Assembly: GCF_000971155.1 (NCBI RefSeq) | Contig: NZ_BBLX01000008.1 | Coordinates: forward strand, 1 to 64,000 | DNA from: Demequina maris | GTDB taxonomy: Bacteria > Actinomycetota > Actinomycetes > Actinomycetales > Demequinaceae | Reading direction: 5' to 3' | DNA: 64,000 nucleotides | In this document: positions 42,578 through 59,064 of the stretch, piece by piece | Layout of the letters: every line of letters begins with the position of its first letter | Numbering within the stretch: the first letter of the stretch is position 1 | The notes under the pieces: model-generated | Database searches by the model: none | What the model saw: the letters and a program-made list of their open reading frames with translations, nothing else | Told to the model about the DNA's origin: nothing | Position numbers and translations under genes: made by a program

Positions 42578-42964
42578 CTACGTGACGTCCCCGTCGACGT
42601 AGAGCCAGCGGCCGTCCTCGCGCACGAACCTGCTGGTCTCGCGCAGCGCGTCCATCGCCAGCACGCCGGTCGCGTGGTGCGCGACGAAGGTGACGGTGCC
42701 CGCATCGTCCCCCTCGAGGCCCCGCTCGGTGGCGAGGACCTCGAGCCCTCGCCACTCGACCTCGTCGAGACCGGCGCCCAGGTCGAGCGGCCGGGTCGAG
42801 GGGTGCCAGGTGCGCGCCAGGTAGCCGGCGTCGCGGCGAACATAGGCGGTGTAGCGGGAGCGCATGAGCGCCTCCGCGGTGGGTGCCTCGGCCTGCCCCC
42901 GCAGGTACGGGCGGCAGCAGTCGGCGAACGATGCGCCGGAGCCGCAGGGGCAGGCCGCGGCCAT
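42578..42964 (-). CDS. YchJ-family SEC-C motif protein
   Basis: 128 aa. The N-terminal zinc-binding SEC-C motif is CPCGSGASFADCC; the rest is an NTF2-like fold (LMRSRYTAYVRRD, WRGLEVLATE). Family UPF0225, function unknown. Start ATG 42964 shares a base with the stop of the aldolase gene. Confidence 0.82.
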   Translation of the reverse strand: MAAACPCGSGASFADCCRPYLRGQAEAPTAEALMRSRYTAYVRRDAGYLARTWHPSTRPLDLGAGLDEVEWRGLEVLATERGLEGDDAGTVTFVAHHATGVLAMDALRETSRFVREDGRWLYVDGDVT

Positions 42965-44049
42965 CAGCGCGCCGTCTCGAGCGCCTCGGTGATCGCCCGG
43001 GCGAAGCCGTCGACGTCCTCGGCGGTCGTGTCCCACGCGCACATCCAGCGCGCCTCGACCGTGCCGGGCGTCGCGCCCGCCTGCCAGTCGTAGAAGCGGA
43101 AGGCCGCGCGGACGGCGTCCGCGGCGGTGCGGGGCAGCTCGACGAAGACCGCGTTGGACTCGGTCGGCTGGGTGAAGCGGAGCACGCCCGCCTGCGCGAG
43201 CGGGGCGAGCGCCTCGCGCAGCCGCGCGGCCATCGCGTTCGCGTGGCGTGCGTTGCGCAGCCACAGCGGGTCGCCCGCGAGGTCGGTCGAGGTGAGCAGC
43301 GCGCTCAGCTGCGCGGAGACGTAGCGCATCTTCGACCCGAGCTGCATGGTCGCCTTGCGCAGGTACGGCAGGTCGTGAGCGAGGCTCGAGCGGAGGTCCT
43401 CCGCGAGCACCACCACGGCCTCGCCGAGCATTGCGCCGTTCTTGGTCCCGCCGAAGGACAGCACGTCGGCGCCGGCGGTGGCCTCGCGCAGGCTCACGCC
43501 GAGCGCGGCGGCCGCGTTGGCGATGCGGGCGCCGTCCATGTGGACGCGCATGCCGAGCTCGTGCGCGGCGTACGTGAGGTCCGCCATCGCCTCGAGCGAG
43601 TAGACGGTGCCGAGCTCGGTCGACTGGGTGACGGACAGCACGACGGGCTGCGCGCGGTGCTCGTCGCCGAGGTCGCCGGCGTAGCGTGCGAGCTGGTCGG
43701 GGTGCAGCCGGCCGTCGACGGACGGCAGCTGCAGGATCTTGAGGCCGCCGACGCGCTCGGGGGCGCCGTTCTCGTCGACGTTGATGTGCGCGTGCTCGGA
43801 CGCGACGATGCCGCCCCAGCGCGGGCTCAGGGCCATAAGCGACACGATGTTCGCGCCGGTGCCGTTGAAGACGGGGAAGCCGAGCGCCTGCTCGCCGAAG
43901 GTGGAGGCGATGGCCGCGTCGAAGGCCGCGGTGGCGGCGTCGGCGCCGTACGCGACGTCGTGGCCCTCGTTGGCGGCGGCCATGGCGGCCATGACCTCGG
44001 GGTGGACGGCGGCGTAGTTGTCGGATGCGAAGTGGACGGTGCGGTTCAC
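42964..44049 (-). CDS. Low-specificity threonine aldolase (beta-eliminating lyase family)
   Basis: 361 aa PLP enzyme, likely splitting L-threonine or allo-threonine to glycine and acetaldehyde. It starts ASDNYAAVHPEVM; the substrate/PLP region is HMDGARIANAA; the PLP Lys is in LSFGGTKNGAM. The start is GTG 44049. Coupled to the YchJ-like gene. In the same window gcvP degrades glycine, though at a separate locus. Confidence 0.83.
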   Translation of the reverse strand: MNRTVHFASDNYAAVHPEVMAAMAAANEGHDVAYGADAATAAFDAAIASTFGEQALGFPVFNGTGANIVSLMALSPRWGGIVASEHAHINVDENGAPERVGGLKILQLPSVDGRLHPDQLARYAGDLGDEHRAQPVVLSVTQSTELGTVYSLEAMADLTYAAHELGMRVHMDGARIANAAAALGVSLREATAGADVLSFGGTKNGAMLGEAVVVLAEDLRSSLAHDLPYLRKATMQLGSKMRYVSAQLSALLTSTDLAGDPLWLRNARHANAMAARLREALAPLAQAGVLRFTQPTESNAVFVELPRTAADAVRAAFRFYDWQAGATPGTVEARWMCAWDTTAEDVDGFARAITEALETAR

Positions 44050-44098
44050 CTCAGAAGTCTGTCACGCCCGCGACGCCGCGCTGGCAACCTCAGGGCGG

Positions 44099-44725
44099 CT
44101 ACAGCTCCCGCACCCAGCGGGTGCCCTCCGTGCGGAACCCCACCTTCCGGATGTACTCCCGGTCGAGCGCCTCGTGCGTGTCGATCTCGACGCGTCGGAA
44201 GCCGGCCGCCGTGAGCGCGCCCGAGTCGCGGTAGACGAACTCGCCCGGCGTGAAGTCGCGGAAGCGCGGCTTCACCCAGTCGAGCTCGACGAGCCCGGTG
44301 CCGCCGCCCTCGTCGCGCACCGCGACCACGCCGACCGCCTCGTCGCCACGGGTCACCAGGAACGTCGCGCGCCGCTGCGCGCCGAGCGCCTTGGCCGTGA
44401 AGTCGGGCTGGTGCGTCGCGATGTCCTTCGCGTGCACCGCGAGGACGTGCTGCAGGAACGGGTCCTCGGGATCCATGGGGATCACCTTGTAGACGCCGGG
44501 GTCGTGGCGCTCGCGGTTGAGCCGGATGATCCAGTACGTGTTGATGATGCTGATCGCCAGGTTCATCGCGAAGAACGGCCAGATCCCGATCACGCCGTTG
44601 TAGATCGTCGCCAGCAGCGAGCCGATGAGGTTCATCCAGCGGAAGCGCATCACGCGCGACTGCGTGAGCGACAGCACGACCAGGATGGTGCCGATCCAGC
44701 CGATCACCTCGAGCACGGTGTCCAT
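44099..44725 (-). CDS. YgjV-like membrane domain fused to GNAT acetyltransferase
   Basis: 208 aa. Residues 1-75 form three membrane helices of YgjV type (IGWIGTILVVLSLTQ, MNLIGSLLATIYNGVIG, MNLAISIINTYWI). The C-terminal 120 residues resemble a GNAT domain (RRATFLVTRGDEAVGVVAV, YIRKVGFRTEGTRWVREL). Leaderless: TACGCT lies seven bases before ATG 44725. Function unknown; divergent from the S4 protein gene. Confidence 0.65.
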   Translation of the reverse strand: MDTVLEVIGWIGTILVVLSLTQSRVMRFRWMNLIGSLLATIYNGVIGIWPFFAMNLAISIINTYWIIRLNRERHDPGVYKVIPMDPEDPFLQHVLAVHAKDIATHQPDFTAKALGAQRRATFLVTRGDEAVGVVAVRDEGGGTGLVELDWVKPRFRDFTPGEFVYRDSGALTAAGFRRVEIDTHEALDREYIRKVGFRTEGTRWVREL

Positions 44726-44781
44726 GACCCTCAGCGTAGGCGCGGTGCAGGGACGATGCGCCCCGGGCGTACCCTCGACGG

Positions 44782-45156
44782 ATGGCGGATGCGGTGCGGG
44801 TGGATGCGTGGGTGTGGGCGGTGCGCCTGTACAAGACGCGCTCGCAGGCGACCGCGGCGTGCCGCGCCGGCCACGTCCGCATCGACGGCGAGCGCGCGAA
44901 GCCCGCCCAGAAGGTCGGCGTCGGCAGCACCGTCGAGGTGCGCGGCGGCGAGCGCCTGCGCATCGTCGAGGTGCGCCAGCTGCTCGCGAAGCGGGTGGGC
45001 GCGCCCGTCGCCCAGGCCGCGTACCTGGACCACAGCCCGCCGCCCCCGCCCAAGGAGCTCGCCTCGCCGTTCGGCCAGCGCGACCGCGGCGCGGGCCGGC
45101 CCACCAAGCGCGAGCGGCGCGAGATCGACCGCCTCCGCGGACGCACCTCCCGCTGA
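44782..45156 (+). CDS. S4-domain RNA-binding protein, Hsp15-like
   Basis: 124 aa. The N-terminal S4 domain (VDAWVWAVRLYKTRSQATAACRAGHVRIDG) and a basic C terminus (GRPTKRERREIDRLRGRTSR) match Hsp15, which rescues blocked 50S-peptidyl-tRNA complexes. Leaderless: TACCCT is six bases before ATG 44782. Confidence 0.83.
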   Translation: MADAVRVDAWVWAVRLYKTRSQATAACRAGHVRIDGERAKPAQKVGVGSTVEVRGGERLRIVEVRQLLAKRVGAPVAQAAYLDHSPPPPPKELASPFGQRDRGAGRPTKRERREIDRLRGRTSR

Positions 45157-45205
45157 TCCGGCGCCCCGCCGCACGCCCGCCCGTCACGCCTGCTAGACCG
45201 GAGGG

Positions 45206-46753
45206 ATGAGCGAGCATCGGGAGCTCGAGGTGAAGCTCGACGCGCCCGCCGGCTGGGACCTCCCCGACCTGGCCGGCAACGCGGACCTGCGCGCCGCCGG
45301 GGTCGCGTCCGCCGCGGACCTGCCGCCGCTCGAGCTCGACGCCCTCTACCTCGACACCGCCGACCTGCGCCTCGCGCGCCGCGGCGTGACGCTGCGCCGC
45401 CGCACCGGGGACGACGAGCCGGGCTGGCACCTCAAGCTCCCCGCCGCCGACGGCTCACGCACCGAGCTCCAGCGTCCGCTCGCCGCGGGCGACGAGCCTC
45501 CGCCCGCCCTCGCGTCGCTGGTGACCGGCCTCGCGCGCGGCGCGCCGCTGGTGCCCGTGGCGCGGCTCGTGACCCGGCGGCGCGTCACCGAGCTGCGGGA
45601 CGATGCGGGCGAGGCCCTGGTCGCGATCGCGCGCGACGACGTGACGGCGACGCCGCCGGACGGGTCGCGCGCCGCGCGCGAGTGGGCGGAGATCGAGGCG
45701 GAGGCCGTCCGTGGGGACGATGCGCTGCTCGCCCGGGTGGTCGAGGCCCTGGTGGAGGCGGGGACCGCCGCCGCATCGTCCCGCCCCAAGCTGGCCCGCG
45801 CGCTCGACGTCGAGGAGCGCGCAGCACCGGCCCTGCCCGACCGCCCGACCGCGGGCGACGTCGTCGTCGCCTACCTGCGGACGCAGGTCGACGCGCTCGC
45901 CATGAGCGACGCCGGCATCCGGCGGGACCGGCCGGACGCGGTCCACCAGGCGCGGGTGGCGACGCGACGGCTGCGCGCGACGCTCGCGACCTTCGCGCCG
46001 CTGCTCGACACGGACGTCACCGAGCCGCTGCGCGACGAGCTGCGATGGTGGGGTCGGGTGCTCGGGGTGGCCCGCGACGCCGAGGTCCGGCGCGCCCGGC
46101 TCGAGGCCGCGATCGACGACCTCCCCGGCGGACAGGTCGTGGGACCGGCGCGGGAGGGCCTCGTCGGCGGCGCCGCGACCGGCTACCGCGAGGCGTGGCG
46201 GCTCGCGGTCGAGAAGATGAGCGGCGCGCGGTACCTCGCGCTGCTCGACGCCCTCGAGGCGCTGGCGGAGGACCCGCCCCTCACCGCCCGGGCGCAGCGG
46301 CCCGCGGACCGCGAGCTGCCCCGCCACGTAAGGCGGGCGTGGAGGCGGGTGCGCCGGAGGCACGACGCCGCGGCGGCCGCTCCCGCCGCGCACCGCGGCG
46401 AGCTCCTGCACGACGAGCGCAAGGCCGCCAAGCGGGCGCGCTACGCGGCGGAGGCGGCGGCGCCGGTGCTCGGCCACCGGGCGACGCGGCTCGCGCGCCG
46501 CCTCGACCGGGTGCAGGACACGCTCGGCACGCATCACGACGCGACCGCGCTCGCGGACCTCCTGCGCCGGGAGGCCGCGGTCGCCCACGACGCCCACGCG
46601 CCGACCTTCACCCACGGCGTGCTGGCCGCCGGCGAGCTCGCTCGCGCCGACCACGCCCTCGACGCGCATCGGGACGCGTGGGAGCGCGCCTCGCGGCCGC
46701 GCGTGCACGGCTGGCTGCGGCAGGGGAAGGGGCGCGGGTCGCGCACGGGATGA
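45206..46753 (+). CDS. CYTH and CHAD domain protein
   Basis: 515 aa. The N-terminal CYTH (triphosphatase tunnel) domain begins with ELEVKL and has YLDTADLRLARRGVTLRRR. The C-terminal CHAD helical domain has conserved basic His/Arg (VHQARVATRRLRATLATF and ERKAAKRARYAAE-like DERKAAKRARY), known to bind polyphosphate. GGAGGG precedes ATG 45206. Confidence 0.87.
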   Translation: MSEHRELEVKLDAPAGWDLPDLAGNADLRAAGVASAADLPPLELDALYLDTADLRLARRGVTLRRRTGDDEPGWHLKLPAADGSRTELQRPLAAGDEPPPALASLVTGLARGAPLVPVARLVTRRRVTELRDDAGEALVAIARDDVTATPPDGSRAAREWAEIEAEAVRGDDALLARVVEALVEAGTAAASSRPKLARALDVEERAAPALPDRPTAGDVVVAYLRTQVDALAMSDAGIRRDRPDAVHQARVATRRLRATLATFAPLLDTDVTEPLRDELRWWGRVLGVARDAEVRRARLEAAIDDLPGGQVVGPAREGLVGGAATGYREAWRLAVEKMSGARYLALLDALEALAEDPPLTARAQRPADRELPRHVRRAWRRVRRRHDAAAAAPAAHRGELLHDERKAAKRARYAAEAAAPVLGHRATRLARRLDRVQDTLGTHHDATALADLLRREAAVAHDAHAPTFTHGVLAAGELARADHALDAHRDAWERASRPRVHGWLRQGKGRGSRTG

Positions 46754-46760
46754 TGGGGGC

Positions 46761-47264
46761 ATGGCGTCCCCGTTCCGCATCATGACCGTCTGCACCGGCA
46801 ACATCTGCCGCTCCCCGATGGCCGAGGTCGTGCTCAAGGCGCGGCTCGCCGAGGCGGGGCTGGGTGACGCGGTCGAGGTGTGGTCGACCGGTGTGAGCTC
46901 CGAGGAGCACGGCAACCCCATCGACCGGCGCGCGTCCGCAGTGCTGCGCGAGGCGGGCTACACCGTGCCGCGCCGCTCCGCGCGGCGGGTGACCGCCGCG
47001 GACCTCGGGTCGGCCGACCTGGTGCTCGCGATGACGGCGGGCCACGCGCGCCGCCTACGGGACCTCACGGACCGGCCGGTGGTGCACCTGTACCGCGAGT
47101 TCGACCCGGCGGCGCCGGCGGTCGACGGCCTCGACGAGCACCTGCTCGACATCGACGACCCCTGGTACGGCGGCATGGACGACTTCCGCACCACGCTCGC
47201 GCAGGTCGAGGCCGGCGCGGGCGGCGTGGTCGCCGCGGCCCGCGAGGCCCTCGCCCGCCGCTGA
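46761..47264 (+). CDS. Low-molecular-weight protein tyrosine phosphatase
   Basis: 167 aa. The P-loop CTGNICRSP (C-x5-R) is near the N terminus, and the catalytic Asp is in DIDDPWYGG. In actinobacteria such enzymes act on polysaccharide-export kinases or as secreted effectors. No tyrosine kinase is nearby. It lies 7 bp after the CYTH-CHAD gene. Confidence 0.87.
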   Translation: MASPFRIMTVCTGNICRSPMAEVVLKARLAEAGLGDAVEVWSTGVSSEEHGNPIDRRASAVLREAGYTVPRRSARRVTAADLGSADLVLAMTAGHARRLRDLTDRPVVHLYREFDPAAPAVDGLDEHLLDIDDPWYGGMDDFRTTLAQVEAGAGGVVAAAREALARR

Positions 47265-47338
47265 CCGCGGGCGGCCGCCGCATCGTCCCCGCGTCCCACC
47301 CGGCCCCGCCGGCCTGGAGGTCGGAGGCATCGCCCGAT

Positions 47339-47400
47339 GGTCCGTCATACAGGTCGGTTGCGACCTGCATGACGGACCGTTGCGACGTCGATCCGTCGCA
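47339..47400. terminator. Two hairpins in a convergent gap
   Basis: GGTCCGTCATACAGGTCG (47339-47356) pairs with 47361-47378 over 18 bp with one mismatch. A second hairpin, TGCGACG/CGTCGCA (47381-47400), encloses TCGATC and resembles the pair at 15322-15399. They lie between the phosphatase and glgP genes. The rest of 47265-47443 shows only two GGACGATGCG copies. Confidence 0.65.
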
Positions 47401-47443
47401 GAGGCTGGGGCGGTCGACGCGTCCAGCCAGGGACGATGCGCGC

Positions 47444-49903
<2,460 letters not shown>

Positions 49904-49987
49904 ACTGGCCAATGTAAGCGTTATCCGGGGCCCACGCCCAGGACGTCTCGCACATTTAACATTCGTCCCGCGCGCGGGCGTGGGCAG

Positions 49988-51947
<1,960 letters not shown>

Positions 51948-51953
51948 GCCGCC

Positions 51954-53135
51954 TCAGCCGAGCACGCGGCGGAAGAGCGCCCGGTAGTCCTCGCCCACGG
52001 CCTCGACGGAGTACTGGCGCGAACGCACGCGTGCGGCGGCGCCGAGCGCGGCGCGCAGCTCCTGGTCCTCGGCGAGCACCTCGAGGCTGCGCGCGAGGGC
52101 GTCCGCGTCGCCCTCGGGCACCAGCACCCCGGAGCGGCCGGGCTCGATCGCCTCGTTGAGGCCCGGCAGGTCGGACGCGATGACGGCGCAGCCGGCGCCC
52201 ATCGCCTCGAGCATCGCGACGGGCAGCCCGTCCTGGTCGCCCGATGCGGCACGGCGGGACGGGAACACCGCGATGCCGGCGCGCGCGAGCACCGCGTCCA
52301 GGTCCTCGCGGCCCAGCTGCCCGCGGAACGTCACCGGCAGCCCCTCGGCGAGCGCCTCGAGCCGCGCGCGCTCGGGGCCGTCGCCCACGATCGTGAGGTC
52401 GATGCGCGCCCGCGAGCGGCGCATCGCCTCGAGCAGCACGTCGAAGCCCTTCTTCTCCACCAGGCGGCCCACCGCCAGCAGGTGGACCGGATGCTTCCAG
52501 GTCGCCGGCTTCGACACCTGTCGGTCGTCGTGGTCGACCTGCACGAAGCGCGCGCCCATGGGGATGACGTGCGTCGTGGCCGGGTCCGCGCCCAGCGCGA
52601 GCACGCGCTCGCGCATGTCGGCGTTCATCACCGTGACCGCCGCCGCGTCCCGCACCACGCGCGACTTCTCCGCGCGGGCGGGGCCGTTGTCGAGCGCGTA
52701 GAGGTCGCCGCCGAGCGTCGTCACGACCGTCGGCACGGAGCGCGCGACGCGGTGCGCGACGATGCCCTGCGGGATGATCCAGAACGCATGGACCGCATCC
52801 GGCCGGAAGTCGCGCATCTCGCGGCGGACCGCGGCGGCCATGCCTCCCAGCAGGAACGGCACCTGCGCCAGCCGCGACCGGCGGGTGCGCACGTTCTCGA
52901 GGATCGCGCCGTCCGCGAGGTCCTCCCAGCGCGACGGGAAGTAGCGGTAGCGGACCACCTCGACGGAGTCGCCGAGGCGCTCGCGCGCGGCGCCGCCCGG
53001 GACCGCGGGGGCGAGCACGCGCACGTCGAACTCCCGGCCCAGCTCGCGCGACAGGTCCGCCACGAAGGCGGGCGTCCCGTCGCCGATCCTTGCGGGCAGC
53101 GTCGACGTCAGGACGAGCACGCGAGGCGCGGCCAT
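51954..53135 (-). CDS. Glycosyltransferase family 4
   Basis: 393 aa GT-B enzyme. The N terminus has TSTLPARIGDGTPAFV. The donor-binding domain has AVGRLVEKKGFDVLLEA, IVGDGPERARLE, GLPVAMLEAMGAGCAVIAS and the E-x7-E region. It probably builds a surface polysaccharide or glycolipid. Divergent from the epimerase gene with a gap of only 33 bp. Confidence 0.85.
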   Translation of the reverse strand: MAAPRVLVLTSTLPARIGDGTPAFVADLSRELGREFDVRVLAPAVPGGAARERLGDSVEVVRYRYFPSRWEDLADGAILENVRTRRSRLAQVPFLLGGMAAAVRREMRDFRPDAVHAFWIIPQGIVAHRVARSVPTVVTTLGGDLYALDNGPARAEKSRVVRDAAAVTVMNADMRERVLALGADPATTHVIPMGARFVQVDHDDRQVSKPATWKHPVHLLAVGRLVEKKGFDVLLEAMRRSRARIDLTIVGDGPERARLEALAEGLPVTFRGQLGREDLDAVLARAGIAVFPSRRAASGDQDGLPVAMLEAMGAGCAVIASDLPGLNEAIEPGRSGVLVPEGDADALARSLEVLAEDQELRAALGAAARVRSRQYSVEAVGEDYRALFRRVLG

Positions 53136-53168
53136 AGGATGACATCCGATACGTCGAGGGGCGGGTGG

Positions 53169-54035
53169 GTGAGCACAGTGTATGACGTCGCCGTGGTCGG
53201 CTCCGGCGGCTTCCTCGGCTCGGCGATCCGTGCGGGCCTTGCCGCGCGCGGCGCCCGCGTCACCGGTTTCACCAGGCAGGATCCTGTCCTCGTGGACGAT
53301 GCGCTGGCCCCGCGGGCCGCGGACGTGCCCGTGATCGTGTGGGCCGCGGGAGGCGTCACGCCGACCGTCGCGGCGGAGGAGCCGGACGTCGTCGCGGCCG
53401 AGCTGGACGGCTTCCGGGCCTTCGCGGCGGTCGCCGCCGCGCGCCCGGCCCCGCCGCGCATCGTGCTGCTGTCGTCGGGCGGGGCGGTCTACGGGCGGCC
53501 CGCCGTGCCGCCGTACGCGGAGTCCGACGCCCCCGCGCCGCCGAACGCGTACGGCGCGTACAAGCTCACGCAGGAGCGCATCCTCGCGGAGGCGGGCCTC
53601 GAGTCCACCGCGGTCCGCATCGCGAACGCGTACGGCCCGGGCCAGCGCGGCGCGCACGGCCAGGGTGTGCTCGCGATCTGGATGCGCGCCGTCCGCGCGG
53701 GCGAGGCCATCACGCTGCTCGGCGACGGTGCCGTCGCGCGGGACTACGTCCACGTCGACGATGTGGTGGACGCCGTCGCGCGCATCGTCGGGGCGTCCGC
53801 GCCGCCGTCGGTCGTGAACGTCGGGTCGGGCGTGCCGACCTCGCTCGCCGCGCTCCTCGACCTGCTGGGCGAGGCCGTCGGCCGCGACCGCATGCGGGTC
53901 GACCGGCGGCCCTCGCGGGGCGTGGACCCGGACTCGACCTGGCTCGACGTGACGCTCGCGCGCGACGCCCTCGGCTGGGAGCCGCGGGTCGCGCTCGCGG
54001 CCGGCATCGCCGACATGTGGGAGCGGCAGCTGTGA
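53169..54035 (+). CDS. NAD-dependent epimerase/dehydratase
   Basis: 288 aa extended SDR. The NAD motif is VGSGGFLGSAI, SSGGAVYG holds the Ser, and YGAYKLTQE holds Tyr-x3-Lys. It acts on a nucleotide sugar for the surface glycan. Start GTG 53169 is used, with GTG 53178 possible. Its stop overlaps the next start (TGATG). Confidence 0.82.
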   Translation: MSTVYDVAVVGSGGFLGSAIRAGLAARGARVTGFTRQDPVLVDDALAPRAADVPVIVWAAGGVTPTVAAEEPDVVAAELDGFRAFAAVAAARPAPPRIVLLSSGGAVYGRPAVPPYAESDAPAPPNAYGAYKLTQERILAEAGLESTAVRIANAYGPGQRGAHGQGVLAIWMRAVRAGEAITLLGDGAVARDYVHVDDVVDAVARIVGASAPPSVVNVGSGVPTSLAALLDLLGEAVGRDRMRVDRRPSRGVDPDSTWLDVTLARDALGWEPRVALAAGIADMWERQL

Positions 54036-54961
54036 TGAGGCGCGCGCTGCGGTGGGGCTTCCTCGCGGTCGCGGTCGGCCTGCTCGGCTGGGCCGTGGTG
54101 TCGAACTGGGACCAGGTGTCCGCCGCGCTGCGCGAGCTCACGTGGGGCGCCATCGCGGGATCGCTCGTCGCGTGCATGGTCGCGCTCGGGGTCAACGCGA
54201 TGTCGTGGCGCGCGGTGATGCGCGCGATCGGCCTCGACACGACCGTCGCGGAGGCCATGCGGGTGTTCCTGCTGTCGCAGGTCGGCAAGTACGTGCCCGG
54301 CTCGGTGTGGCCTGTGATCGCGCAGGCGGAGTTCGCGCGCGACCACGGCGTCAGCCGGCCGCGCGCGATGACGGGATCGATCGTCGCGATGGTCGTGGGC
54401 GTCGTGACGTCCGCCGTGGTGGGCGCGGTGGGCCTGGTGCTCGCCGTGCCGGACGCGCTCGCGGCCTACTGGTGGGTGCTCGTGGTCGCCGCGGCGCTCG
54501 CGGCGCTGCTCGTGCCGCCCGTCCTCGCACGGATCGTCACGCTCGCGTTCCGGGTGACGCGCCGCACCGAGGCGCCCGCGCACGTCGGCGGGCGCGCGCT
54601 GCTCGCCTCGGCGGCCTGGTCGACCCTCATGTGGGTGGTGCTCGGCGTGCACGCGTGGCTGCTGCTGCGCGAGCTCGCCCCCGGCGCGGGGCTCGCGGTC
54701 GCGACCGGGGCGTTCGCCTTCGCGTGGCTGGTGGGCTTCCTCGTGGTCGTGGCGCCCGCCGGCGCCGGCGCCCGCGAGGCGGCGCTCGTGCTCGCGCTGG
54801 CGCCCGTCGCGACGCCCGCGCAGGCGCTCAGCCTCGCGCTCGTGAGCCGCTTCCTCATGACCGCCGCCGACGCGGCCGGGCTCGGCGTGGGAATCACTAT
54901 CGGCGCGCGACGTCGGGCTGTCGCGTCGCCGCCGGACGGGTCGGCTCCGCCGGAGGCGTGA
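54035..54961 (+). CDS. Flippase-like membrane protein (LPG synthase TM / UPF0104 family)
   Basis: 308 aa, about eight membrane helices. Conserved family features are LLSQVGKYVPGSVWP and VVAPAGAGAREAALV (the GxxG/GxRE pattern). Such proteins move or modify lipid-linked intermediates. Coupled to the epimerase. Its last 65 bp overlap the end of the convergent GT2 gene. Confidence 0.78.
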   Translation: MRRALRWGFLAVAVGLLGWAVVSNWDQVSAALRELTWGAIAGSLVACMVALGVNAMSWRAVMRAIGLDTTVAEAMRVFLLSQVGKYVPGSVWPVIAQAEFARDHGVSRPRAMTGSIVAMVVGVVTSAVVGAVGLVLAVPDALAAYWWVLVVAAALAALLVPPVLARIVTLAFRVTRRTEAPAHVGGRALLASAAWSTLMWVVLGVHAWLLLRELAPGAGLAVATGAFAFAWLVGFLVVVAPAGAGAREAALVLALAPVATPAQALSLALVSRFLMTAADAAGLGVGITIGARRRAVASPPDGSAPPEA

Positions 54962-55994
54962 CCGCGGGGCCCTGCCCCGGATCGTCCCCGGCCACCGCCG
55001 CGTCGTCCGCAGCCGCATCGTCCGCCGCCGCGTCGACCGCCGACACGGCGGGCCGCACCGGCCCGTACTGCTGCTCCTTGAGGCGCTCGAGCTGGTCCTC
55101 CGCGAGGATGCGGTTGGTCTTGAGCAGGTCGGACAGCACCCCCAGCGCCACCGCGATGAGCGCGCCCGAGATGAGCGCGCCTCCGAGCATGAGCGACTGG
55201 ATGTGGTTGCCCTCGTCGCCGAGCGCCCGCAGGATGCCGAAGCGCACGTACGGGAACACGCCGAGCACCCCGAACAGCGTCGCGAGCGAGGCGAAGATCC
55301 CCCACGGCCGGAACATGATGTACGAGCGCAGGATCGCCTGGCCCGACTTGGCCATGTGCTCGAACATGTTCGAGAACAGGCGCGACTCGCGGGTCTTCGG
55401 GTTGGTGTCGATGGGCACCGACGTGATGGCGAGGCGCTTGTTGCCCGCCTGGATGATCGTCTCCATCGTGTAGCTGAACTGCGTGACGATGTTGAGCCGG
55501 TACAGCGCGAAGCGCGAGTAGGCGCGGAAGCCCGAGGCGGCGTCGGGCAGGTCCGTGCCGGCGGCGCGGTTGACCACCCACGACCCGAAGCGCTGCATCG
55601 TCTTCTTGAACGCGGAGAAGTGCGCGATCTTGTGCGTCTGGCGGTCGCCCACCACGATCTCGGCCTCGCCCGCGAGGATCGGCGCGACGAGGTCGCCGAT
55701 GCGCTCCTGCGGGTACTGGTTGTCGCCGTCGGTGTTGACGACGATGTCCGCGCCGTGGCGCAGCGCGTGGTCGACCCCGTCGCGGAACGAGCGGGCCAGG
55801 CCCATCGTGCGCGCGTGGCGGATCACCGTCGCGCCGTGGGCGCGCGCGACCTCGGCGGTGCGGTCCGTCGAGCCGTCGTCGATGACGAGCACGTCGAGCA
55901 CGTCGACGCCCGGGATCGACTCGGGGATCGACGCGAGCACGAGCGGCAGCGTCGTCTCCTCGTTCAGGCACGGGATCTGGATGGTGACCTTCAC
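54897..55994 (-). CDS. Glycosyltransferase family 2, polyprenyl-phosphate sugar transferase-like
   Basis: 365 aa. GT2 features: [39 protein letters not shown] (metal-binding D-x-D). Two membrane helices are at about 235-290. The C terminus is a low-complexity Ala/Asp/Pro tail that overlaps antisense with the flippase-like gene by 65 bp. Likely charges a lipid carrier. Confidence 0.83.
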   Translation of the reverse strand: MKVTIQIPCLNEETTLPLVLASIPESIPGVDVLDVLVIDDGSTDRTAEVARAHGATVIRHARTMGLARSFRDGVDHALRHGADIVVNTDGDNQYPQERIGDLVAPILAGEAEIVVGDRQTHKIAHFSAFKKTMQRFGSWVVNRAAGTDLPDAASGFRAYSRFALYRLNIVTQFSYTMETIIQAGNKRLAITSVPIDTNPKTRESRLFSNMFEHMAKSGQAILRSYIMFRPWGIFASLATLFGVLGVFPYVRFGILRALGDEGNHIQSLMLGGALISGALIAVALGVLSDLLKTNRILAEDQLERLKEQQYGPVRPAVSAVDAAADDAAADDAAVAGDDPGQGPAVTPPAEPTRPAATRQPDVARR

Positions 55995-56113
55995 GCCCCC
56001 AGGCTAGTGCCCCCGCACGGGGCGGACGCCGAGCGGGCCTCCCGCGCCCCGCGCCGGTGTCCGGTTCGCCACACCGCAGTCGAGCACCGGGCACGATGCG
56101 CAAGAATGGGCCG

Positions 56114-58963
<2,850 letters not shown>

Positions 58964-59004
58964 GGCACGGCCCCGCGCACCGCCGTCGCGGGCGGTCCGA
59001 TGGC

Positions 59005-59064
59005 TACGCTGTCGGCATGAGCCCGTCGCCGTCACGCCGCCATCCCGGGCTCGGAGGGACATGA
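59005..59064 (+). promoter_or_regulatory. Promoter and 15-codon leader ORF before the kinase
   Basis: TACGCT (59005-59010) lies six bases before ATG 59017, which opens a 15-codon frame (MSPSPSRRHPGLGGT, stop). Its TGA (59062-59064) overlaps the kinase ATG (59061) as ATGA, and the kinase ribosome site GGAGG is inside the leader. This suggests a leaderless leader peptide coupled to the kinase. Confidence 0.5.
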
